DNA from: Paenibacillus sp. PK3_47
GTDB lineage: Bacteria; Bacillota; Bacilli; Paenibacillales; Paenibacillaceae
Assembly: GCF_023520895.1 (NCBI RefSeq)
Contig: NZ_CP026029.1
Coordinates: 434,001-498,000 of the forward strand
DNA: 64,000 bases
Direction: 5' to 3'
Under the pieces are notes generated by a model. The model did no database searches and was not told the origin of the DNA. It worked only from the letters and a program-made list of their open reading frames with translations. The translations under genes and the position numbers were made by a program. Shown piece by piece: positions 9,714-17,851 of the stretch; the stretch's first letter is position 1, and the number at the start of each line of letters is the position of its first letter.

Positions 9714-11398
9714 GCGAGGCCTCCCCCGTTGTCCAATGATTTTTCATCGACATTCATGTCTATCTTGTTCAGAATAGCCGCGATCTCACGGCGGAAGCCG
9801 AACCAGTTCTTGTTCGTGTGGCCTCCGAGCACAAGCTCGCCATTCTCCAGGCTCAGCCAGATGCGGCGGTGCTGCCAATAAAATCCGAGAATAAGTCCAA
9901 GCATTACGATGGCGGCGCCGATCCAGACAAAGGGCATTGCCCGGTCCACACGCACATTAAGGTAGGTGGTGGATTCCGCAAAATCAACATCGCTCATGTC
10001 CTGTACCTCAAGCTCTAGAAACCTTGCTTCCCCGCCAAGCTTGTCGTTGATGGCCTGCTGCTGGAACTGCTCCTTGTCAATCTGCTTCGGAAAATAAAAA
10101 TATTGCTGTCCTTCCTCCGGTAATTCAGGCCCCTTAATAATAAAAAGAAATGCGGGCGCATTCGGATAAGGCGATTTGGAGATCGGCTGGCCTTCTTCAT
10201 TCAGCCCGAAGTCCATATACTTCTCCCGGAGCTGCAGGGTGTAGGGACCTGCTTCAAAGCTGCGCAGCGGATTTTTCATATCCAGCTTGAACTTGCCGAA
10301 AGATTCTCCGCTTGCGGTATTTACCAGCTCCGGCTGCACGGAGCGCAGCACCGGGGTCAGGTCGTAGTCAAACTGATACGCTTTCAAACCTTTGTAGTTA
10401 AGCGGCGAGTTCACCTGAATGTTGTGGGCGGCAACCTCGTTAAGTTTGGGCTCTTTGGAAGGATCGCTGCAGTCTGCCGTGCATTCATAGAGAACCGCCC
10501 GGGTCTCGTACAGCTTGGGAAGGATCTTCCGGCCGCGGAACTCCTCCGGCATTTCAGACTCCGAATAAAATTCAACAGTAAACTTCTCATTCTTCAGGTA
10601 AAAGGTGGTGTCCGGTATCTTGACAATCTCGCCCTGCGGGAACGCCAGATGCTGGTCCATGCTCAGTCCCGGCAGTCCTCTTGCCAGCACGGCGAGCAAA
10701 AAAATGATAAGTCCGATATGTATTACATAAGGCCCCCAGCGGCTGAAACGGTGTTTTTCTGCGAGCAGAGAACCTCCGTCCGTACGCACGCGGTACCCTT
10801 TTTGCTTAAGCGGCCCGATCAGGCTGTTCACCCAGGCTTCGGGTTCATCGTTCACTTCCTTTACCAGGACTACCTTCTGGCGGGTAAGGAACTGCCTGTG
10901 TTTGCGGATCTTCTGTCTGGTCAGCGCCTTGTAGAGCGGAAGCACCCGGTCCAGACTGCAGATCACGAGCGATGCCCCGATCATAACCAGCAGCGTCACG
11001 AACCACCAGGATTCGTAGGTGTGCGAAAGGCCGAGTTTATAATAAATATCCCCGGCTGTTCCGTACGTTTGTTTGTAGTAGGTTGAAGCATCGATATTGA
11101 GGAAGGTGCTCTCCTGCGGAAAAATCGTGCCCAGCATGGACCCCAGCAGTGTCAGGACAATGAGGTAGATCGCTATTTTGACCGAGGAAAAAAAGTTCCA
11201 CACCCTGTCGATGATTCCCGGATTCACACGCTGTGAGCGGCGGGCAACTCCGTCATAGCGCATTTCAAGGTTAGCATCGGAGGCACGGTCCTTCTCATCC
11301 AGCGGTTTCCCGCATGCCTCACACAAGACGGTCCCTACAGGATTCTGATGACCGCATTCACATTTGGTATTGCTGATTAGCGGTTCGCGGCTTTTCAT
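9710..11398 (-). CDS. resB: Cytochrome c biogenesis protein ResB, with N-terminal zinc-ribbon-like motif
   Basis: 562 residues. Partner of ResC in system II cytochrome c maturation. Transmembrane helices near residues 70-95, 130-155 and 220-245 precede a long extracellular domain, and a last helix lies near 490-512. Family motifs include FSSVKIAIYLIVLTLLGSMLGTIFPQ and RWGPYVIHIGLIIFLLAVLA (each read directly). The first 40 residues are extra: four cysteines spaced C-x-C-x10-C-x2-C (positions 13, 15, 26 and 29) look like a small zinc ribbon on the cytoplasmic side. It overlaps resA and resC by four bases each, so the three genes are coupled. Confidence 0.92.
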   Translation of the reverse strand: MKSREPLISNTKCECGHQNPVGTVLCEACGKPLDEKDRASDANLEMRYDGVARRSQRVNPGIIDRVWNFFSSVKIAIYLIVLTLLGSMLGTIFPQESTFLNIDASTYYKQTYGTAGDIYYKLGLSHTYESWWFVTLLVMIGASLVICSLDRVLPLYKALTRQKIRKHRQFLTRQKVVLVKEVNDEPEAWVNSLIGPLKQKGYRVRTDGGSLLAEKHRFSRWGPYVIHIGLIIFLLAVLARGLPGLSMDQHLAFPQGEIVKIPDTTFYLKNEKFTVEFYSESEMPEEFRGRKILPKLYETRAVLYECTADCSDPSKEPKLNEVAAHNIQVNSPLNYKGLKAYQFDYDLTPVLRSVQPELVNTASGESFGKFKLDMKNPLRSFEAGPYTLQLREKYMDFGLNEEGQPISKSPYPNAPAFLFIIKGPELPEEGQQYFYFPKQIDKEQFQQQAINDKLGGEARFLELEVQDMSDVDFAESTTYLNVRVDRAMPFVWIGAAIVMLGLILGFYWQHRRIWLSLENGELVLGGHTNKNWFGFRREIAAILNKIDMNVDEKSLDNGGGLA

Positions 11399-11919
11399 TG
11401 TCCCACCAGCTTTCCGATCTGCTCGTCAAGCGAGCCGAGGTCCAGCTGACCAATATGAATGCTGTCGATCCTGCCCTTGGTATTAATGAAGTAAGTTGTA
11501 GGCAGCGGTGACACGCCATAGCTGCGTACTGCGTCGCGTCCGGTGTCCATGACTACCGGGAAATCAATATCGACCTGATTGACAAAATTCTCAACGGTCA
11601 TCTGATCCTCGCCGACATTCACTCCGACAACCACCACACCCTCTTCGCGCCATTTGTTCCACTGGGCCTGCAGGGCAGGCATTTCTTTTATGCACGGAGC
11701 GCACCAGGAGCCCCAAAAATTAAGCACAACCGACTTGCCCTTATACTCCTCGAGCGTGTGGACCAATCCATCCAGCCCCAGCAGCTCAAAGGAAGGCGCT
11801 TTCCCGCCTTCTCTTGCTTTGCCGTCTCCTCCGAACACGGAAGAGCCGATGGCATAGCCGCCAAGCAAAAGTATCAAAAACAGAATTACGATTTGAACCG
11901 GCTTTCTCGCTTTGCCCAC
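11395..11919 (-). CDS. resA: Thiol-disulfide oxidoreductase ResA
   Basis: 174 residues. One N-terminal membrane anchor (about 8-27) is followed by a thioredoxin-fold domain with active site NFWGSWCAPCIKEMPALQAQW and cis-proline segment VSPLPTTYFINTKG. ResA reduces the haem-binding cysteines of apocytochrome c on the outer membrane face so that ResB-ResC can attach haem. The start is GTG with AGGGGG about eight bases upstream. A 110-bp gap separates it from rluB. Confidence 0.94.
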   Translation of the reverse strand: MGKARKPVQIVILFLILLLGGYAIGSSVFGGDGKAREGGKAPSFELLGLDGLVHTLEEYKGKSVVLNFWGSWCAPCIKEMPALQAQWNKWREEGVVVVGVNVGEDQMTVENFVNQVDIDFPVVMDTGRDAVRSYGVSPLPTTYFINTKGRIDSIHIGQLDLGSLDEQIGKLVGQ

Positions 11920-12029
11920 ACGCGAAGCCCCCTTCTGTGACGCAATTCATACTTTAGTTGTAAGGTGTGAACATCCTATGAACATTATAACGAATATTGT
12001 CACAGTTTTAGGAGGGAATTTTGTGAACA

Positions 12030-12788
12030 TTATGTGTCTTTGCGTGTCTGATTTGTCTTTAAAGCCCCGGCCTTGGCGATTTGCTGCAGATGATTGATTT
12101 CATCCTTGGTCAAATGGCGGTAAGAGCCGCGTTTGAGATTTTGCAGCAGAATGTCTCCGAAGGAGATCCGCTTCAGACGGATTACAGGGTGGGAGATTGC
12201 TTCGAACATCCGCCGGACCTGACGGTTGCGGCCTTCATGGATGGTGATGCTGATCACCGATTCCTTATTGGCTTCATCTACATCCTTGTACTCGACTTCA
12301 GCCGGAGCGGTCATGCCGTCTTCCAGCTTAATGCCTGCCTTCAGCTTGTCCAGTGCGCTGCCGTGCGGCACACCCTTGACCGTAGCCAGATACGTCTTTG
12401 GAACATGATGCTTCGGATGCGTGAGCAGATTCGCAAACTCTCCGTCATTGGTCAGCAGCAGTAATCCTTCCGTATCATAGTCCAGACGGCCTACAGGGTA
12501 TACGCGCTCTTTGATGCCTTTCAGGTAATCCGTAACCACTTTGCGGCCTTTATCATCGGATGCGCTGGTGATTACGCCTTTGGGCTTATTGAACATAATG
12601 TAGATCTTGTTCTCGCCCCGGATCGATTTACCGGAGACCTTGATCATATCTTGTTCGGGGTCCACCTTCGTTCCAAGCGTAGTTACGAGTTCCCCGTTGA
12701 CTTCCACTTTACCGGCTAAAATCAGTTCTTCACATTTGCGTCTGGACGCTACTCCTGCTTGCGCCAGAATTTTCTGTAATCTTTCCAT
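12030..12788 (-). CDS. rluB: 23S rRNA pseudouridine(2605) synthase
   Basis: 252 residues. An N-terminal S4 RNA-binding domain (MERLQKILAQAGVASRRKCE) precedes the RsuA-family catalytic domain, which has its catalytic aspartate in VYPVGRLDYDTEGLLLLTND. A later segment, EGRNRQVRRMFEAISHPVIR, is also typical. It modifies the peptidyl-transferase region of 23S rRNA. The position upstream of resA matches B. subtilis, where the gene was called ypuL. Confidence 0.94.
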   Translation of the reverse strand: MERLQKILAQAGVASRRKCEELILAGKVEVNGELVTTLGTKVDPEQDMIKVSGKSIRGENKIYIMFNKPKGVITSASDDKGRKVVTDYLKGIKERVYPVGRLDYDTEGLLLLTNDGEFANLLTHPKHHVPKTYLATVKGVPHGSALDKLKAGIKLEDGMTAPAEVEYKDVDEANKESVISITIHEGRNRQVRRMFEAISHPVIRLKRISFGDILLQNLKRGSYRHLTKDEINHLQQIAKAGALKTNQTRKDT

Positions 12789-12808
12789 TTTGGATGACTC
12801 ACCTCAGA

Positions 12809-13153
12809 TTAATGATAACCATCAGAGGCATAAATCACAAGTTCATTCCATGGAAAAAATGCTCCCGGACAAGATTTGGTATGCGGCTCTACCAGCAAAG
12901 GCGAAATATGATAGCGTGCAGCCAGCTCCAGCAGCAGCTTGCCTGCCGCAAACAGCTGCTCTTTGCGGTCAGCATGCGGCGGAACACTGCCCTCATCATC
13001 ATAATTCCCTTCGAGACATACATGGATATAGTCCGGATCCGTCATAAGCGGCGCGGCATAAATCCCGCCGTCTTTTCCGACCCAAAAGTCAAAACCCTTG
13101 CCATTAATCGACGGGCAGCGGGAATGATGCAGAATAAAACCTTTGTATTCCAT
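12809..13153 (-). CDS. Short N-acetylmuramoyl-L-alanine amidase-like protein
   Basis: 114 residues, with the core pattern of the amidase_2/PGRP fold. FILHHSRCPS supplies a zinc-binding histidine; HVCLEGNYDD matches the usual strand after the substrate groove; EPHTKSCPGAFFPW supplies the second histidine and the metal-ligand cysteine. The family cuts the bond between muramic acid and L-alanine in peptidoglycan. There is no signal peptide and it is shorter than usual (140-180), so it may act in the cytoplasm, in the mother cell, or not at all. It lies 20 bp upstream of rluB in the same orientation and close to cortex-linked genes. The start ATG has AGAGGGGG upstream. Confidence 0.72.
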   Translation of the reverse strand: MEYKGFILHHSRCPSINGKGFDFWVGKDGGIYAAPLMTDPDYIHVCLEGNYDDEGSVPPHADRKEQLFAAGKLLLELAARYHISPLLVEPHTKSCPGAFFPWNELVIYASDGYH

Positions 13154-13194
13154 CGCCTATCGGCCCCCTCTTTGTTGCTGGGATAGCATATGAT

Positions 13195-13218
13195 GGGGGA
13201 TGGGGCGGGGTGACGGGG
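13195..13218 (+). other. Potential G-quadruplex motif
   Basis: Four G runs (5, 4, 4 and 4 bases) are separated by loops of 2, 1 and 4 bases, inside a purine-rich stretch from 13190 to 13265. It lies just upstream of the amidase-like gene, on the strand opposite to its coding strand. Confidence 0.5.
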
Positions 13219-13449
13219 TGTTTTTGAGTTTTATGGGTTGGGGGAAGGATGGAGGTGGAGTTGAGGAAAATCAAGCCACATGTTGCCTAAACGTAACTAC
13301 GAGGAATGTTTGGACTTCCGGCTGCTGTTGTCGTAAGAATTTCTTCAATTGGACCGCTGTGCGCGGTTGAAATCCGGAGACAAAGGCGGACGCTATCGCT
13401 CCTACAGTTCCAAACTTCCTCTCCGTTACTCCGGCAACGCCATTGCACG

Positions 13450-13692
13450 CTCCATCCTTCTGCGGCGGATGAAGCCAAAAACACCCCCTCACCCCGCAGT
13501 TAGGGGTAGGAAAGTGACGTTGTCCAGCGGCCGGGCGCCGCTGGGGTTGTGCGGGACTGTCGTTTCTCCAGTCCCATACATCCTACTGGTTACTTTCAAC
13601 GTTCCGTGTACTCCATCCTTCTGCGGCGGATGGAGAACAACCAAGTTGCTTAATAACGTTCCGTGTACTCCATCCTCCTGCGGAGGATGAGC
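13450..13692 (+). repeat. Intergenic direct repeats with CTCCATCC..GGATG core
   Basis: Three copies of a 22-base core (CTCCATCCTTCTGCGGCGGA plus TG) start near 13450, 13611 and 13668. The last two are part of longer 38-base repeats that start AACGTTCCGTGTACTC at 13598 and 13655, a spacing of 57 bases. The third copy has changed so that CATCCTCC-TGC-GGAGGATG is a perfect hairpin. No gene is credible here; short open frames across 13271-13690 have no ribosome-binding site or family features. Confidence 0.6.
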
Positions 13693-13748
13693 AGCGCTGG
13701 GGTAGCGCTTAAGGGGCAGAACAATGTGTGTTTGTGCGCACCAGCTAC

Positions 13749-13937
13749 CGGGCTAACGGACCGTAGGGGCGCTATTTTCTCGTAAGAGCACCACTTCCTG
13801 GGCTAACGGACTCCACAAGCGTTATTTCCTCCCTAACGGGCACTTTGCAGGTGTTTTTCGGTAAATAAAGGAACTGAGGTCCGTTAGCGGAGAAAAAGGT
13901 TAATTTTTGCGGAAATAAGGGACTCTGGGTCCGTTAC
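13749..13937. repeat. Inverted pair of 50-bp repeats with TCCGTTAG / CTAACGGA core
   Basis: Two copies in one orientation (GGGCTAACGGA at 13750 and 13800, 50 bases apart) face two copies in the other orientation (GGTCCGTTA at 13878 and GGGTCCGTTA at 13927, about 50 apart). Text around each core is similar (AAATAAGGGACTCTGGGTCC against AAATAAAGGAACTGAGGTCC). The stretch 13720-14005 contains no gene. Confidence 0.6.
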
Positions 13938-14005
13938 GATGTGGTTGGAGCTGCTGCATCCACCAGTATAATTAAGACAATTATTATTGGCGGCAAGGGC
14001 ATTCA

Positions 14006-14494
14006 TCAGAATCCGTCATCCGGCTCCTCTAACTCGATCATATGATCTGCAAACATAGCCAATACAAAGACAATAGCATTGATAAAAAAGTTAATAAATC
14101 CGCCCAGACCGATACCACTGTCCTGCAGAGCATCCCCAGTCATGGACGCTGCGAAATTGTTGAATTGAAGCACATCAAATAGGTATAACAGAAAAGTAAT
14201 CACGCTGAAAATCCGTCTGTCAGAGAAGAAACCGATGGCTGCTGACAGTGCCACTGCACTGCAGAAAGAATTAAAATACAGCAATGTGCTTCTATCCGCA
14301 AACCTGCCGTTAAATTTAAATATCAGACCGTTTACTGCGGCGAGCAGAACAAGTGTCCCGCAGAGACAGCCGATTTTTTTGATCAGCCAACTTTTATCTC
14401 TATTCCACTCCACTTGAAACACATCAACAGCGAAACGGAGAGGATACATTAAAATTAAGCCGTAACACACCGCCAAAACAATTATGATCTGCAA
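14006..14494 (-). CDS. Small membrane protein of unknown function
   Basis: 162 residues if translation starts at TTG 14494, which has AGAAGGTG about seven bases upstream. The frame is open further, to 14623, but no better site is seen there. Four to five hydrophobic helices span the protein (LQIIIVLAVCYGLILMYPLR, then CLCGTLVLLAAVNGLIF, then SAVALSAAIGF and FINAIVFVLAMFADHMI). The C terminus is acidic. No family was recognised. It lies 107 bp downstream of spmB in the same orientation, so it could be read with the spore maturation genes, but its own ribosome-binding site suggests separate use. Confidence 0.6.
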   Translation of the reverse strand: MQIIIVLAVCYGLILMYPLRFAVDVFQVEWNRDKSWLIKKIGCLCGTLVLLAAVNGLIFKFNGRFADRSTLLYFNSFCSAVALSAAIGFFSDRRIFSVITFLLYLFDVLQFNNFAASMTGDALQDSGIGLGGFINFFINAIVFVLAMFADHMIELEEPDDGF

Positions 14495-14601
14495 GCTTGT
14501 ACACCTTCTTTGTAAAAATGCCTTAGCACGGGAAGTCATCCTCGTACTTTCCCAAGACCTTAACACATTTTCACAAATACTGGAATGAGGCATTTCACAG
14601 C

Positions 14602-15144
14602 CTACCCGAACACCAGCAAACAAACCGCAATAGCCGCGATAAAGCCGATGACGTCGGAGAACAAGCCGACCTTCAGGGCGTAGCGCCCGTTGCGGATGCC
14701 TACGGCGCCGAAGTAGACGGTAAGGACGTACAGTGTGGTGTCCGTACTTCCCTGGATGGTGGAGGCGATCATCCCGATCAGGGAGTCCGGGCCGTGGACG
14801 CGGATCAGATCAGTGGTGTAGGCGAGTGAGCCGGTGCCTGTCAGCGGACGCAGCAGGCCGAGCGGCAGCACTTCCGCAGGCACTCCCAGTCCCTCCAGCG
14901 CAGGCGCAATAAAGCCCATCAGGAAATCAAGCGCACCGGAAGCGCGGAACACGCTTATAGCCACAAGCATGCCGACAAGATGCGGAATAATAGCGATGGC
15001 TGTGCCAAAGCCGTCCTTTGCCCCTTCTACGAAGGATTCATAGACCGGCACCTTCCGCGTAAAAGCATAAAGCGGAATAAACGTGATCATCACCGGAATC
15101 GCCCAGGCCGAAATCAGGCTGATTAGCTGGAACAAAGAGCTCAC
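14602..15144 (-). CDS. spmB: Spore maturation protein B
   Basis: 180 residues, a membrane protein of the nucleoside-recognition (Gate) family with helices near ISAWAIPVMITFIPLYAFTR and the typical motifs FVEGAKDGFGTAIAIIPHLV and RPLTGTGSLAYTTDLIR. With SpmA it is needed for spore core dehydration and heat resistance. The open frame continues to 15411, but the real start is GTG 15144, which overlaps the spmA stop (GTGA); this gives the family length (178 in B. subtilis). Confidence 0.9.
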   Translation of the reverse strand: MSSLFQLISLISAWAIPVMITFIPLYAFTRKVPVYESFVEGAKDGFGTAIAIIPHLVGMLVAISVFRASGALDFLMGFIAPALEGLGVPAEVLPLGLLRPLTGTGSLAYTTDLIRVHGPDSLIGMIASTIQGSTDTTLYVLTVYFGAVGIRNGRYALKVGLFSDVIGFIAAIAVCLLVFG

Positions 15145-15806
15145 CCCTTCACTGAAGTATGCGGGAGCGCAGTACTTCCTCTGGCGGAATCCCCGGGCTT
15201 CACTGCAGGCGGCTTCGGCGGCCTGCGCAGCAGTGTCAGACGGCGGAACAGCCTGTCTGCCGCAATGGCGGCGAGCGTCGCCACAGCGGTAGCTGCAAGC
15301 GTGGTGCCGACAATGCCTGCCGGATCTGCCGAGCCGTAATTCAGACGGATTGCGATCAGCGTAGCGGGAATCAGGGTGATGCTGGCTGTGTTCAGCGCAA
15401 GCAGCGTACACATGGCCGGTGTTGCAGTTTCCTTGTCAGGATTCAGCGTCTGCAGCTCCTGCATCGCCTTGATTCCCATAGGGGTTGCCGCATTGCCAAG
15501 ACCCAGCAGATTAGCGCTCATATTGGAGAGGATATAGCCGATAGCGGGATGGCCTTTTGGAACATCGGGGAACAGAAAGGACACTACGGGTCCAAGCACT
15601 CTGGCGATTTTTTTCAGCAGCCCCGCATCCTCAGCCACCCGCATCATTCCCATCCAGAACACAAGGACGCTAATCAGGCCGAAGCTTACAGTGACCCCGT
15701 TCTTTGCACCATCGAATACAGCAGCTGTAAAAGCGTCCATCCTGCCGTTTACAGCCGCGAAGATGAAGCCGATGACAATCATCCCCAGCCAAATCCCATT
15801 AATCAT
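15141..15806 (-). CDS. spmA: Spore maturation protein A
   Basis: 221 residues. Like SpmB it is a membrane protein of the Gate family; the motifs MINGIWLGMIVIGFIFAAVN, NMSANLLGLGNAATPMG and TMCTLLALNTASITLIP-like segments (here AMCTLLALNTASITLIPAT) are typical. The C-terminal 25 residues are basic and polar and extend past the B. subtilis length of about 196. It acts with SpmB in spore core dehydration. It is located between dacB and spmB, as in B. subtilis. Confidence 0.9.
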   Translation of the reverse strand: MINGIWLGMIVIGFIFAAVNGRMDAFTAAVFDGAKNGVTVSFGLISVLVFWMGMMRVAEDAGLLKKIARVLGPVVSFLFPDVPKGHPAIGYILSNMSANLLGLGNAATPMGIKAMQELQTLNPDKETATPAMCTLLALNTASITLIPATLIAIRLNYGSADPAGIVGTTLAATAVATLAAIAADRLFRRLTLLRRPPKPPAVKPGDSARGSTALPHTSVKG

Positions 15807-15852
15807 GCCGTTCCCTCCCCCGTTCGATCTAAACTCAGCTTTATTTCAGGAT

Positions 15853-17058
15853 CTACTCATTCGCTTCCCTTCCCAGTTCAAAAAGTGCGCGGAGCGCGCT
15901 GCCCACCGCCTGCAGCCAGCTGTGCGCCGGATAAGCTATACTCATGGCCGGACTGTATCTCTTATCGTAAGCAGACTGCTCCGGCGGGAGCTGCCCGGAC
16001 TCATAGACAGGAACCCGGCCGATCTCCTTCCCGCCAAGCTTTACAATAATTACTCCCCTGAGGCCAAAACTGCTGCTGCGTGCCTGTCCTTCTGCAGTGC
16101 CAGCTTCCCGGTTCAGCACCAGCTTCGTCATTATCCGTGCTTCCTCTCCCTGGCCCAGAGGGTAAGCGAAAGCCTTGCCTGTTACGTAACTGTAGCCGCT
16201 GATCCCCTCACCGCGTTCGATTAATGTCTTGAGCGGATAATGGTTGAAGCCGAAATTCAGCAGTGAAGCATGGTCATTCCAGTCGTTGCCGTCGTTGAGC
16301 GTAACCGCGACAAGCTGCTGCCCGTTCCGGGTGGCGGAGCTGACGAGCGTGCGCAGCGCTTTTTTGGTATAGCCGGTCTTTACGCCATCCGCTCCTTCAT
16401 AAAGTCGAAGCATCTTGTTTTTATTGCTCCATTTGTAGTCCCATTTTTCATACGGATTATCTGCCGTCTTCTCCGGGGTCTTTACAATTTCCTTGAACAC
16501 CGGATTATGCATGGCGTATGCAGTCAGCTTTGCAAGATCATTTGCGCTGGAATAATGCCCTTCGGCATCGAGGCCGTGCGGGTTGGCAAAATGGCTGTTA
16601 ACAAGCCCCAGCTCCTCCGCTTTGGCATTCATCATGTAGACAAACCCCTGCTCCGAACCGCCGATATGCTCGGCAATCGCTGTTGCAGCATCATTTCCCG
16701 AACGCAGCATCAGGCCGTACAGCATATTTTCCAGGGTCATTTCCTCACCCAGCTTCAGATAAATCGACGACCCCTCCTTGGCAAAAGCATTTTTGCCCAC
16801 CTTTACTTTGGAGGTCAAATCCCCGTTTTCTATAGCCACAATGGCCGTCATAATTTTGGTCAGACTGGCGATCAGCATCGGCTCATCTCCCCTGCTGCTG
16901 TACAGGAGCCTTCCGGATTCCACGTCGATTAGCGCTGCCGCCCTGGCATGCGTGGAAATCGAGGCATTTTCCGCCCGCACTCCGGACGTGGGTCCAAGGA
17001 CTGCCAGCATTAGGCACACTATTACAATGAGCGACGGTTTAAAAGTTAATCTCTTCAT
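15853..17058 (-). CDS. dacB: Serine-type D-alanyl-D-alanine carboxypeptidase (DacB/DacF type)
   Basis: 401 residues. Signal peptide (MKRLTFKPSLIVIVCLMLAV, then cleavage near GVRAENA) is followed by a penicillin-binding domain with the three catalytic motifs SLTK, SGN (LRSGNDAATAIAEH) and KTG (GADGVKTGYTKKAL). A C-terminal beta-rich PBP5-like domain follows. It trims pentapeptide side chains and, in this context, probably tunes spore cortex cross-linking. Two ATGs occur in a row; 17058 is chosen because GGAGG stands six bases before it, while the frame itself opens at 17244. DacF is an alternative name; synteny with spmA favours DacB. Confidence 0.88.
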   Translation of the reverse strand: MKRLTFKPSLIVIVCLMLAVLGPTSGVRAENASISTHARAAALIDVESGRLLYSSRGDEPMLIASLTKIMTAIVAIENGDLTSKVKVGKNAFAKEGSSIYLKLGEEMTLENMLYGLMLRSGNDAATAIAEHIGGSEQGFVYMMNAKAEELGLVNSHFANPHGLDAEGHYSSANDLAKLTAYAMHNPVFKEIVKTPEKTADNPYEKWDYKWSNKNKMLRLYEGADGVKTGYTKKALRTLVSSATRNGQQLVAVTLNDGNDWNDHASLLNFGFNHYPLKTLIERGEGISGYSYVTGKAFAYPLGQGEEARIMTKLVLNREAGTAEGQARSSSFGLRGVIIVKLGGKEIGRVPVYESGQLPPEQSAYDKRYSPAMSIAYPAHSWLQAVGSALRALFELGREANE

Positions 17059-17172
17059 CTTCATCCTCCGGCTTCTTATCAGTCTCAACCTAAGGCTCCA
17101 ATCACGACCTGTGCTGTACAAGTGTATGCGGCACGGCGGACAGGTATGTCCTTTGTTCATTAGCACGTCATA

Positions 17173-17209
17173 CAAAAAGGGACACCGCCTCTCCATGGCG
17201 ATGTCCCGA
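17173..17209 (-). terminator. Terminator after ytfJ
   Basis: GGGACATCGCC pairs with GGCGGTGTCCC on the minus strand, followed by five T. It separates ytfJ from dacB. Confidence 0.8.
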
Positions 17210-17266
17210 TTCATGTCAATAACAGTGACAAGTAATTGCTGCAATCCTCTGAACCTGCAGGACTTT

Positions 17267-17761
17267 TTAATGCGCGGATGAAGCCGAAGAAGGCTTATCC
17301 GTCTTCACTGTCACTGTGGCAGCAGGCGGGTTTACTGTCTGTGCCCCTGCAGGCGTACCGTTGTTTTGAAACATATTCTGGATTTTGTCAATCAGGCTCG
17401 GTGTGGCATCGATAATTTTCTCAAACAGATGGGTTTGATTATCCAGCGGCACAATATGTACCCCTTCTTTGCCCACGACCAGAAACGCAATCGGACGAAT
17501 AGAGACACCGCCCCCGCTGCCGCCGCCAAAAGGAAGCATTTTGACACCGCCGTTATTTGTTCCGTTCACCCCTGGAGCATCATCCTCCACCCGCAGATCG
17601 CTTCCCCCGGCTGCAAAGCCGAAAGCAACTTTACTGATCGGCAGAATCACGCTGCCATCCGGGGTTTCTACCGGATCTCCGACAATTGTGTTAACATCCA
17701 CCATGCCTTTGATATTTTCCATCGCAGTCTGCATCAGACCTTGAATAGGATGGTCACCCAT
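17267..17761 (-). CDS. ytfJ: Sporulation protein of the GerW/YtfJ family
   Basis: 164 residues. The family start HPIQGLMQTAMENIKGMVDV and the segment SVILPISKVAFGFAAGGSDL are clear, followed by a glycine-rich loop FGGGSGGGVSIRPIAFLVVG. The C terminus is a flexible proline/threonine/alanine tail. In Bacillus, GerW is made in the forespore and is needed for SleB-dependent germination. It sits 90 bp after the DUF2953 gene, the same pair (ytfI-ytfJ) as in B. subtilis. Confidence 0.88.
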   Translation of the reverse strand: MGDHPIQGLMQTAMENIKGMVDVNTIVGDPVETPDGSVILPISKVAFGFAAGGSDLRVEDDAPGVNGTNNGGVKMLPFGGGSGGGVSIRPIAFLVVGKEGVHIVPLDNQTHLFEKIIDATPSLIDKIQNMFQNNGTPAGAQTVNPPAATVTVKTDKPSSASSAH

Positions 17762-17851
17762 GTTGTTATCCTCCTTTAACTTCTTGGGAATACTCTTTCT
17801 TCCTCGGAATTATCATCCCCAGCTCTCTCTATTTGTATGTAAAACGTTTCT

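Noticed and set aside
13271..13690. Short frames in the repeat-rich gap after the amidase-like gene
   Set aside because: They overlap one another and the direct repeats, with no ribosome-binding site.
15159..16049. 296-codon plus-strand frame across spmA and dacB
   Set aside because: It covers the ends of two well-supported minus-strand genes and has no recognisable domain.
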